Origin: JAEUJM01 sp041918615
GTDB lineage: Bacteria > Actinomycetota > Acidimicrobiia > Acidimicrobiales > DATDAH01
DNA length: 64,000 nucleotides
Reading direction: 5' to 3'
Assembly: GCA_041918615.1 (NCBI GenBank)
Contig: JAYRVH010000077.1
Span: 310,001 to 374,000 of the forward strand
Under the pieces are notes generated by a model. The model saw only the letters and a list, made by a program, of their open reading frames with translations. It had not been told where the DNA came from and did no database searches. This document shows positions 57,117-64,000 of the stretch, piece after piece (the first letter of the stretch is position 1; the number at the start of each line of letters is the position of its first letter). Both the position numbers and the translations under genes were made by a program.

Positions 57117-58619
57117 GTGCCCCGTCGTCGGACCGTCGTGCTGTCCCTGGTCGTGGTCCTGGCCGCGATGGCCGGTTGTGGCGACAGCACGGCAAGCCGG
57201 GACGGGGCCCCGGGCCCCGGTGGCCGGCCGAACATCGTGGTGATCATGACCGATGACCAGACGGTGGAGAGCCTGCGGGTGATGGAACGGACGCGGACCT
57301 TGTTGGCCGAGGAGGGGACCACGTTCGCGAACGGCATCTCGAGCTTCCCGCTGTGCTGTCCCGCTCGTGCCAATTTCCTCACCGGCCAATACGCGCACAA
57401 CAACGGCGTTCGCGACAACATCCCGCCCGACGGGGGCTACCCCGCCCTGCGCCACGAAGAGACGCTGCCGGTCTGGCTGCAACGGGCGGGCTACGCCACC
57501 TCGCATGTGGGCAAGTACCTGAACTCCTACACACGCCAGTCGACACCCGCCATTCCTCCGGGCTGGGATGACTGGTTCTCGCTCATGGATCCGTCCCAGA
57601 CCCGCTACTTCGACTACGAGGTCAACGACAACGGCCGCTACGTCCACCGGGGGTCGGCCGACGCCGATTACCAGACCGACGTCCTCGCCGACCGAGCCGT
57701 GCGAGAGATCCGGCACCTGGCCGATGCCGACGAGCCGTTCTTCCTCGACTTCTGGCCCCTGGCCCCCCACACCGGTGCAGGCCCGGGGGCGCTCCCGTTC
57801 TCCCCCGCCCCGGCACCACGGCACCTGGGCCAGTTCGACGACGAGCCCCGGCCGCACTCCCCCGCCATCGACGAGTCCGACATCAGCGACAAGCCGGCCT
57901 TCGTGGGACGAATCGAGCGGCTCACCACCCTCGGGGTGGCCCAGTTCAACCTGGAGAACGACACCGACCTGACCCTCGAGGCATTGACCGCCAGGGCATA
58001 CCGTCGCTACCTCGAGTCCCTGCAGGCGGTCGACGAGGCCGTGGGACGCATCGTGGCGACGCTCGAGCAGGCCGAGGTGCTCGATGACACGGTCATCTTC
58101 TTCTTCTCCGACAACGGGTGGGGCTTCGGCGAGCACGGAATCTCGTTCTCCAAGACCCTGCCGTACGAGAACGTGCTGCGGGTGCCGTTCATCGTGCGGG
58201 GAGGCGAGTTCGCCGCAGGCGCCACCGTGGAGGAGCAGGTGGCCGTCATCGACCTCCCGTCCACGATCCTCGATCTCGCCGGCGCCACCCCGGCCATCCC
58301 GGTCGACGGCCGTGCCCTCCCGACCGGCGCACCCGGCCCCGACGAGCCTCCCGAGCGGGCGCTGCTGCTCGAGAGCCCGCCACGCGGCTCCGGCCAGATC
58401 CCCCACTACGTCGGGGTGCGGACGCCCCGCTTCACCTATGTCCGCTACGACACCGACGAGGTCGAGTTGTACGACCGGCGGGACGATCCGGACGAGACCG
58501 AGAACCTGGCCGACGACCCCGCGCTCGCCGACACGCGCGACCTCCTCGCCGGGCTCGTCGAGGACCTGCGTCACTGCGTCGGCACCGGATGCCAGGTGCC
58601 CGCCCCCCCGGGAACGTGA
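57117..58619 (+). CDS. Lipoprotein sulfatase
   Basis: A 500-residue sulfatase. Signal peptide with lipobox LAAMAGC puts the mature N-terminus at Cys21, so it is lipid-anchored outside the membrane. PNIVVIMTDDQ is the metal-binding start. The formylglycine motif is C80-C-P-A-R in FPLCCPARANFLTGQY, so a formylglycine-generating enzyme is needed for activity. Further: SHVGKYLN, PFFLDFWPLAPHTG, FFFSDNGWGFGEHG and LYDRRDDPDETENLADD. Substrate may be a sulfated glycan or another sulfate/phosphonate ester. The stop overlaps the nagA start. Confidence 0.92.
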   Translation: MPRRRTVVLSLVVVLAAMAGCGDSTASRDGAPGPGGRPNIVVIMTDDQTVESLRVMERTRTLLAEEGTTFANGISSFPLCCPARANFLTGQYAHNNGVRDNIPPDGGYPALRHEETLPVWLQRAGYATSHVGKYLNSYTRQSTPAIPPGWDDWFSLMDPSQTRYFDYEVNDNGRYVHRGSADADYQTDVLADRAVREIRHLADADEPFFLDFWPLAPHTGAGPGALPFSPAPAPRHLGQFDDEPRPHSPAIDESDISDKPAFVGRIERLTTLGVAQFNLENDTDLTLEALTARAYRRYLESLQAVDEAVGRIVATLEQAEVLDDTVIFFFSDNGWGFGEHGISFSKTLPYENVLRVPFIVRGGEFAAGATVEEQVAVIDLPSTILDLAGATPAIPVDGRALPTGAPGPDEPPERALLLESPPRGSGQIPHYVGVRTPRFTYVRYDTDEVELYDRRDDPDETENLADDPALADTRDLLAGLVEDLRHCVGTGCQVPAPPGT

Positions 58620-59716
58620 CCACGATCGCTGCGGCGCGTGCCCTCACCCCGGCGGGCTGGACCGGTCCGTGCGAGGTCGTCGTCGAGAGCTCGATGATCG
58701 GCTCGATCCGCCCGACGTCCACGGTTGTGAACGACCGGACGCTGCTGCCGGGGTTCATCGACCTGCAGGCGAACGGCCACGAAGACACCGATGTGGCCAC
58801 GGCCACGCCGACGGGCTGGGACCGCCTCGACGACCTGCTCGTGCGTCAGGGGGTCACCACCTGGTGCCCCACACTCGTCACCGCCCCCCTTGGGGCGTAC
58901 GCGGCACCGCTCGGGCGCATCGCCGACGCCGCGGCGCGGTCCGGTCCCCGGCCGGCGATCGCCGGGGCCCACCTGGAGGGCCCGTTCCTGGGCGGACGCC
59001 CGGGCGCCCATCCTCCGCAGTTGATCCGGGAGGTCGATCCCGGCTGGATCGAGGACCTCGATCCGATCGTGCAGGTGGTGACGCTGGCACCCGAGGCGGG
59101 TGACACCGCGCCGGCGATCGCGGCGTTGGCCCGGCGTGGCGTGCTCGTCGGCCTCGGGCACTCCGCCGCCACCTACGAGCAGGCCGGGGCGGCAGTCGAC
59201 GCCGGGGCCACGCTGGTCACCCACTGCTTCAACGCCATGGCCGCGCTCCATCACCGCGCGCCCGGACTCGTCGGCGCCGCCCTCACCGACGACCGCCTCA
59301 CCGTCTCGCTGATCGCCGACCTGGCCCACACCCATCCGGCCCTCGTCCGCCTCGCGTTCCGGGCCAAGGGCGCCGAGCGGGTCGCCCTCGTGACCGACGC
59401 GGTGGCGTGGCGCTCGGGTCACCTCGGCGAGATCGACGTTGCCGCGCCGGACGGGCTGCCGCGCCTTCCCGACGGCACCATCGCCGGGAGCAGCCTCACC
59501 ATGGTCCGCGCCGTGCGGAATGCGGTGGGATCGTGCGGGGTGCCCTTGGCGGACGCGGCCGCCGCTGCGGCCACCACACCGGCGCGGCTCCTCGGGTTGG
59601 CCGACCGCGGGTGCATCGAGGTCGGCCGCCGAGCCGATCTCGTGGCCCTGGGTCCCGACCTCGGGCTCACCGGCACCTGGATCGGCGGTCACCGGGTGTT
59701 CGGACCTCCTCGATAG
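58616..59716 (+). CDS. nagA: N-acetylglucosamine-6-phosphate deacetylase
   Basis: A 366-residue amidohydrolase. LLPGFIDLQANGHEDTDV has the early metal site (the usual HG motif is modified to NGHED), AGAHLEGPFLGGRPGAH holds the metal Glu, VGLGHSAATYEQ and THCFNAMAALHHRAPG give metal His residues, VTDAVAW the catalytic Asp. It removes acetyl from GlcNAc-6-phosphate in amino-sugar recycling. GTG 58616 overlaps the sulfatase stop (GTGA), linking the two and suggesting a sulfated amino sugar as source. Confidence 0.9.
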   Translation: MTTIAAARALTPAGWTGPCEVVVESSMIGSIRPTSTVVNDRTLLPGFIDLQANGHEDTDVATATPTGWDRLDDLLVRQGVTTWCPTLVTAPLGAYAAPLGRIADAAARSGPRPAIAGAHLEGPFLGGRPGAHPPQLIREVDPGWIEDLDPIVQVVTLAPEAGDTAPAIAALARRGVLVGLGHSAATYEQAGAAVDAGATLVTHCFNAMAALHHRAPGLVGAALTDDRLTVSLIADLAHTHPALVRLAFRAKGAERVALVTDAVAWRSGHLGEIDVAAPDGLPRLPDGTIAGSSLTMVRAVRNAVGSCGVPLADAAAAAATTPARLLGLADRGCIEVGRRADLVALGPDLGLTGTWIGGHRVFGPPR

Positions 59717-59719
59717 CCT
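59714..59719 (+). promoter_or_regulatory. Possible -10 (TAGCCT) of the 128-residue ORF
   Basis: Starts with the nagA stop codon; six bases before GTG 59726. Confidence 0.3.
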
Positions 59720-59725
59720 CGCCGG

Positions 59726-60112
59726 GTGGACATCGTCGCGGCCCTCTTCATCGACAGCATCGACATGCGGCCGGCACCCGGGCCGTCGACCCGGATCGAC
59801 CTGACCGGCGTGCAGTTCTCCGCCGTCGCCCCGGGGCCGCTCCCGTTGACCTGGGCACCCCATCTCTGCGTGCTCATCCGGTGCGCCGCCGACGAGGCCG
59901 GCACTGGTGCCCTCGAGGTCGTCTACCGCCGCGACGGCGAGCAGGTCGCCCGCAACGTCTCCCCCCTCCAGATCGAGCCGGGCAAGTTCGGCCAGCGGCT
60001 CGTACGAGGCGAGATCGACTTCGACGACTACGGCACGGTCGAAGCCCATTGCCGCATCGACCAGGGCCACGTCACCATCGTGCCGTACACCCTCCTACCC
60101 CCCGAGGAATGA
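59726..60112 (+). CDS. Hypothetical protein, mostly beta-strand
   Basis: A 128-residue protein beginning MDIVAALFIDSIDMRPAPGPSTRIDLTGVQFS (in part). The central part (HLCVLIRCAADEAGTGALEVVYRRDGEQVARN) and the tail (GTVEAHCRIDQGHVTIVPYTLLPPEE) suggest a small beta-sandwich of the DUF6941-like style, but I cannot name the family with assurance. No signal or membrane segment. It lies between nagA and transketolase. Confidence 0.65.
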   Translation: MDIVAALFIDSIDMRPAPGPSTRIDLTGVQFSAVAPGPLPLTWAPHLCVLIRCAADEAGTGALEVVYRRDGEQVARNVSPLQIEPGKFGQRLVRGEIDFDDYGTVEAHCRIDQGHVTIVPYTLLPPEE

Positions 60113-60186
60113 CCCGCCCGACGGGCGGCAGGTTCGCCGGCCACGACACCGCCGCGTCGATGGCCCGTCGCGCCGACAGCCGCGGG

Positions 60187-60192
60187 TAGGGT
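60187..60192 (+). promoter_or_regulatory. Predicted -10 (TAGGGT) of the tkt operon
   Basis: Thirty bases ahead of the transketolase GTG, with AGGAGGAAG in the short leader, unlike the leaderless starts elsewhere in the window. Confidence 0.4.
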
Positions 60193-60221
60193 CGGGCCAC
60201 TCGCCCAACGCAGGAGGAAGC

Positions 60222-62189
60222 GTGTCCGATCCCGACCTCGAGCAGCGGGCCGTCAACGTCATCCGTGGCCTGGCCATGGACATGCCCCAGCGGGCCAACT
60301 CGGGCCACCCCGGCACGGCAATGGCCCTGGCTCCCCTCGCCCACGTCCTGTGGGACCGGGTCATGCGCTACGACGCAGCCGAGCCCGACTGGCCTGATCG
60401 CGACCGCTTCGTGCTCTCCTGCGGGCACGCGTCCGTGCTGCTCTACTCGATGCTCCACCTCACGGGCTTCGGCCTCACCCTCGACGATCTCCGCGAGTTC
60501 CGCCAGTGGGGCAGTGCCACGCCGGGCCACCCCGAGGTCCGCCACACCGCCGGGGTGGAGGTCACCACCGGCCCCCTCGGTCAGGGAATGGCCAACGGCG
60601 TCGGCATGGGCATCGCCGAGCGCTGGCTGCGCACCCGCTTCGGGGGCGACCTCTGCAACCACCACACCTTCGTGCTCTGCAGCGACGGCGATCTCGAGGA
60701 GGGCATCAGCCACGAGGCCGCCTCGCTCGCCGGCCACCTGGGGCTCGGTCGCCTCGTCTACATCTACGACGACAACCACATCACCATCGACGGCCCCACC
60801 GAACTGGCCCTGAGCGACGATGCCCCCAAGCGCTTCGAGGCCTACGGCTGGCACGTTGACGAGATCGGCGAATCGGCGAACGATCTCGATGCGCTCGAGG
60901 CCGCCCTCCGCCGCGCCATGGCCGCGGACGACGCCCCGTCGCTCATCGTGGTCCGCAGCCACATCGGCTTCCCCTCACCCACGTTCACCGACAGCCCCAA
61001 GGCGCACGGCTCGCCGCTCGGCGAGGACGAGGTCCGCGCCACCAAGGAACTGCTGGGGCTCCCCCCCGACCAGACGTTCTGGGTGCCCGACGACGTGCTC
61101 GACCTCTACCGCAGGGCCGGCCGCCGTGGCGGCGAGGAGCGCGTGGCGTGGCAGGACCGGCTCGATGCCTGGGAGGGCGACCGCGCCGACTACGAGGCCT
61201 GCCTCGCCGGCAGGGGGCTCGACGGTTGGGAGTCGACCCTGCCCACCTGGCCGGCGGGCGAGAAGGTGGCCACCCGTGTCGCCAGCGCCAACTGCCTCAC
61301 CGCGGCTGCCGAGGGCGTGCCCGGGCTGATCTCGGGTAGCGCGGACCTCACCGGCAACACCGGCACCCAGATCAAGGACGGCGCATCGATGAGCGCCGAG
61401 GTGCCCGACGGGCGGGTCATCCACTACGGCATCCGCGAGCACGCCATGGGTGGCGTCATGAACGGCATGGCCCTGCACGGCGGGACCCTCCCCGTCGGCG
61501 GCACGTTCCTCAACTTCGCCGACTACATGCGCGGCGCCGTGCGGCTCTCGGCCATCTCGCAGGCGCACGTCATCTTCTCCTGGAGCCACGACTCGGTCGG
61601 CCTGGGTGAGGACGGTCCCACCCACCAACCCATCGAGCACCTGGCGTCGCTGCGGGCCATGCCCGGCCTGCGCGTCATCCGCCCCGCCGACGCCAACGAG
61701 ACCGCACAGGCCTGGAAGGTCGCGATCGATGCCGACGGGCCGACCGCGCTCATCCTGAGCCGCCAGAGCCTGCCGACGCTCGTTGGCGTCGCGCCCGATG
61801 GTGTCTCCCGCGGGGCGTACGCGGTGCGCCCGGTCGAGTCCCCGCAGGTGGTGCTCATCGGCACCGGGAGCGAAGTGACCGTGTGCCTCGACGCCGCCGA
61901 CGCGCTGACCGCGCAAGGCATCGCCTGCGCCGTGGTCTCGATGCCCTGCTGGGAGCTCTTCGACGAGCAGGCACCCACCTACCAGCAGTCGGTGCTGCCT
62001 GCGGGCATCCCCCGCGTCTCGGTCGAGGCGGCCGCCACGTTCGGCTGGGCGCGTTGGGCCGATGTGTCGGTGGGAATCGACCGGTTCGGCGCCTCGGCAC
62101 CGGGCGACGTCGCCCTGCGGCACCTCGGCATGACCGCCGAGAATGTGGTCGCACACGCGAAGGCGCTCGTCGCCGAACCCAATCACTGA
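60222..62189 (+). CDS. tkt: Transketolase
   Basis: A 655-residue enzyme of the pentose phosphate pathway. Features: MDMPQRANSGHPGTAMALAP (TPP/His region), TGPLGQGMANGVGMGIAE, the TPP motif CSDGDLEEGISHEAASLAGHL (in part), SHIGFPSPTFTDSPKAHGSPL, then the pyrimidine domain (YGIREHAMGGVMNGMAL, SWSHDSVGLGEDGPTHQPIEHL in part) and the C-terminal domain (ILIGTGSEV-type VLIGTGSEVTVC). It transfers two-carbon units between sugar phosphates. GTG 60222 has a strong AGGAGGAAG. Followed by transaldolase after 21 bases. Confidence 0.97.
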   Translation: MSDPDLEQRAVNVIRGLAMDMPQRANSGHPGTAMALAPLAHVLWDRVMRYDAAEPDWPDRDRFVLSCGHASVLLYSMLHLTGFGLTLDDLREFRQWGSATPGHPEVRHTAGVEVTTGPLGQGMANGVGMGIAERWLRTRFGGDLCNHHTFVLCSDGDLEEGISHEAASLAGHLGLGRLVYIYDDNHITIDGPTELALSDDAPKRFEAYGWHVDEIGESANDLDALEAALRRAMAADDAPSLIVVRSHIGFPSPTFTDSPKAHGSPLGEDEVRATKELLGLPPDQTFWVPDDVLDLYRRAGRRGGEERVAWQDRLDAWEGDRADYEACLAGRGLDGWESTLPTWPAGEKVATRVASANCLTAAAEGVPGLISGSADLTGNTGTQIKDGASMSAEVPDGRVIHYGIREHAMGGVMNGMALHGGTLPVGGTFLNFADYMRGAVRLSAISQAHVIFSWSHDSVGLGEDGPTHQPIEHLASLRAMPGLRVIRPADANETAQAWKVAIDADGPTALILSRQSLPTLVGVAPDGVSRGAYAVRPVESPQVVLIGTGSEVTVCLDAADALTAQGIACAVVSMPCWELFDEQAPTYQQSVLPAGIPRVSVEAAATFGWARWADVSVGIDRFGASAPGDVALRHLGMTAENVVAHAKALVAEPNH

Positions 62190-62210
62190 TCCGGTCGCAC
62201 TGGAGCCAAG

Positions 62211-63308
62211 ATGACCCGACTGCAACGACTCTTCGACGAGCAGGGCCAGAGCCCGTGGCTCGACAACCTCAAGCGGGGCTGGATCACGAGCGGGGAGCTC
62301 CACCAGTGGGTCGAGCGGGGCGTTCGGGGCATCACCTCCAACCCGACGATCTTCCAGAAGGCCATGGCCACCGGCGACGCCTACGACGCGCAGCTCTCCG
62401 AGCTCGCGGCCGCGGGTGCGTCGATCGACGAGTCTTACTGGGCGGCCGTCACCAAGGACATCGGCGACGCGCTCGCCATCCTCCGCCCGGTCCACGACGC
62501 AAGTGACGGCCTCGACGGCTATGTGTCCCTCGAGCTCGCGCCCGCGCTCGCGCGCGAGACCGAGGCCAGCATCGAGGCCGCCCGGCACCTGCACACCACG
62601 ATCGGTGAGCCCAACCTGTACGTGAAGATCCCCGGCACGGCCGAGGGCATCCCCGCCGTACGCCAGATGATCAGCGAGGGACGCTCGATCAACGTCACCC
62701 TGATCTTCTCGCTCGAGCGCTACGGCGAGGTCATCGAGGCCTACCTGTCCGGGCTCGAAGCCCACGAGGGCGACCTCCGTCCGGTGAGCAGCGTGGCCTC
62801 GTTCTTCGTCAGTCGCATCGACACCGAGGTCGACCGCAGGCTCGAGGCCATCGGCACCCCCGAGGCGCTCGCGTTGCGCGGCAGGTGCGCCGTGGCCCAG
62901 GCCCAGTCGGCCTACCAGCTGTTCGCCCGGTGCTTCTCCGGCCCGAGGTGGGAGGCGTTGGTGGCACGCGGCGCACGCGTTCAGCGTGCGCTGTGGGCGT
63001 CGACCTCGACCAAGAACCCGTCGCTGCCCGACACCCTGTACGTCGACGAGCTCGTCGGCCCCGATTCGGTGAACACCATGCCTGACGCCACGCTGGACGC
63101 GTTCGAGGACCACGGCAGCGTGGAACGCCGGGTCGACGCCGACCCCGACGCTGCCCGCAGGACGCTCGACGCCATCGCCGAGGTGGGCGTCGACCTCGGC
63201 GACGTCACCCGTGTCCTCGAGGATGAGGGGGTCGCGTCGTTCTCGAAGTCGTTCGACGACCTCCTCGAGGTGTTGGGCGCCAAGGCGGAGAAGCTCGCAC
63301 GGGGCTGA
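62211..63308 (+). CDS. tal: Transaldolase
   Basis: A 365-residue transaldolase of the longer actinobacterial type. GITSNPTIFQKAM is the phosphate/substrate region, NLYVKIPGTAEGIPAVRQMI holds the Schiff-base Lys, INVTLIFSLERYGEVIEAY and ALWASTSTKNPSLPDTLYVDELVGPDSVNTMP follow in part. It exchanges a dihydroxyacetone unit between sedoheptulose 7-phosphate and glyceraldehyde 3-phosphate. TGGAG precedes the ATG; same operon as tkt. Confidence 0.96.
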   Translation: MTRLQRLFDEQGQSPWLDNLKRGWITSGELHQWVERGVRGITSNPTIFQKAMATGDAYDAQLSELAAAGASIDESYWAAVTKDIGDALAILRPVHDASDGLDGYVSLELAPALARETEASIEAARHLHTTIGEPNLYVKIPGTAEGIPAVRQMISEGRSINVTLIFSLERYGEVIEAYLSGLEAHEGDLRPVSSVASFFVSRIDTEVDRRLEAIGTPEALALRGRCAVAQAQSAYQLFARCFSGPRWEALVARGARVQRALWASTSTKNPSLPDTLYVDELVGPDSVNTMPDATLDAFEDHGSVERRVDADPDAARRTLDAIAEVGVDLGDVTRVLEDEGVASFSKSFDDLLEVLGAKAEKLARG

Positions 63309-63339
63309 CGCCTCGGCCCCGGCCGCCGGCTCGCCGGTC

Positions 63340-63345
63340 TACTGT
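63340..63345 (+). promoter_or_regulatory. Predicted -10 (TACTGT) of pgl
   Basis: Six bases before the pgl ATG at 63352, between tal and pgl. Confidence 0.38.
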
Positions 63346-63351
63346 CAGGCC

Positions 63352-64000
63352 ATGAACGGTGACCTCGTGGTGGTCGATGACGTCCCCGGCGAGTTCGCAG
63401 AGCGGGTCATCGAGTCGTTCCACACCAGGCCGAACGACAACTTCTCGCTGGCACTCTCGGGCGGCGGGACGGCCCGCTCGTGCTACGAGCGGCTCGCCGA
63501 CGTCGGCGGCACCCAGATCGACTGGTGGAAGGTGAACGTCTACTGGGGGGACGAGCGCTGCGTGCCCCACGACCACGAGGACTCCAACTACCGCCTCGGC
63601 CGGGAGTCGCTTCTCGAGCGGGTGGGTGCGGTCGACGCGAACTTCCCGATGCGCTGCGAGGAGGGCGCCGACCCGTACCAGCTTCGCATCGGTGAGTTGG
63701 GGCGGTTCGACCTCGTGCACCTGGGTCTCGGCGCGGACGGTCACACCGCATCGCTCTTTCCCGGCTCGGCCGCCCTCGACGCCGACCCGGGTCGCCTCGT
63801 CGTCATGAACGAGGACCCACTCGGCACCCACGCGCACCCCCGGATGACGCTGACCTTCGCGGGCATCGCGCGCGCCCGGTTCGCGGTGGTCACCGTGGTC
63901 GGCGAGGAGAAGGCCGAGGCGCTGGCAGGTCTGGCCCGCGGCGAAGACCTCCCCGCCACGAGGCTGAGGGCCGAGCGCCTCGTCTGGCTGGTCGACCCCG
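63352..64000 (+). CDS. pgl: 6-Phosphogluconolactonase, cut by window end
   Basis: The first 216 residues of a glucosamine-6-phosphate isomerase/6-phosphogluconolactonase-fold enzyme. NFSLALSGGGTARSCYERL is the phosphate loop, VNVYWGDERCVPHDHEDSNYRLGRESLL the signature (in part), and FDLVHLGLGADGHTASLFPGS the catalytic loop with His. It hydrolyses 6-phosphogluconolactone. The gene continues beyond base 64000. Glucose-6-phosphate dehydrogenase is not in the window; it may follow. Confidence 0.93.
   Translation, partial: MNGDLVVVDDVPGEFAERVIESFHTRPNDNFSLALSGGGTARSCYERLADVGGTQIDWWKVNVYWGDERCVPHDHEDSNYRLGRESLLERVGAVDANFPMRCEEGADPYQLRIGELGRFDLVHLGLGADGHTASLFPGSAALDADPGRLVVMNEDPLGTHAHPRMTLTFAGIARARFAVVTVVGEEKAEALAGLARGEDLPATRLRAERLVWLVDP

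Noticed and set aside
60975..63113. 712-codon open frame on the minus strand
   Set aside because: It is antisense to transketolase and transaldolase; its length reflects high GC at third positions, and it has no domain pattern or start signals.

Overview
The window is high-GC DNA from an actinobacterium. It carries a complete Pup-proteasome locus (prcBA, pafA, pup, dop, mpa/ARC, pafBC), DUF4193, a MarP-like protease and TrmI, in an order close to Mycobacterium, but with a non-mycobacterial inositol-phosphate synthase and many lineage-specific proteins. A deep-branching class such as Acidimicrobiia fits best; this is inference from gene content, not a phylogeny. Genes are packed with many 1-4 nt stop/start overlaps, and no stretch longer than 300 bases lacks a gene. 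I saw no tRNA, rRNA, IS element, prophage or CRISPR array.

Region 1 (1-5.7 kb, minus strand) is one coupled operon: TetR, a CYP123-like P450, an SDR, CYP51 (sterol 14-alpha-demethylase family), ferredoxin, a SnoaL-like protein, a 3-hydroxyisobutyrate-dehydrogenase-like enzyme and the start of a probable carboxymuconolactone-decarboxylase-like gene. The TetR-to-ferredoxin order matches the M. tuberculosis CYP51 locus and suggests steroid/terpenoid oxidation. A secreted V8-like protease and inositol-phosphate synthase follow.

Region 2 (8.4-15.9 kb) is the most novel part. An ECF transporter operon (S component, fused double ATPase, T component) diverges from three exported-protein genes: a membrane-anchored alpha-toroid protein, a second alpha-toroid protein with S-layer-homology domains, and a membrane-anchored DUF4430 protein. 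The last two lie behind a cobalamin riboswitch. Alpha-toroid plus DUF4430 is the two-domain design of animal intrinsic factor and transcobalamin, so this looks like a split, cell-surface B12-capture system feeding an ECF transporter.

Region 3 (15.9-25.7 kb) holds small zinc-binding, hypothetical and housekeeping genes, a duplicated ThyX-like protein and an M20 amidohydrolase. Region 4 (25.7-47.3 kb) is the HelY-TatC-TatA-PafC-PafB-PafA-PrcA-PrcB-Pup-Dop-Mpa supercluster with LepB, a DUF839 protein, carbamate kinase, MarP and TrmI. Between prcB and prcA lies a 99-residue ORF made of four 69-bp repeats; related repeats sit at the CYP51/ferredoxin junction and after the protease gene. Region 5 (47.4-57.1 kb) has a LON-domain protein, two tandem duplicated gene pairs (unknown acetyltransferase-like proteins and GT39-like glycosyltransferases), a PBP4-type carboxypeptidase and a split NDP-forming acyl-CoA synthetase. 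Region 6 (57.1-64 kb) has a lipoprotein sulfatase, NagA, and the pentose-phosphate genes tkt, tal and pgl (cut by the window end).

Many genes start 6-9 nt after a TAnnnT hexamer, consistent with leaderless transcription; I used this to choose several starts.
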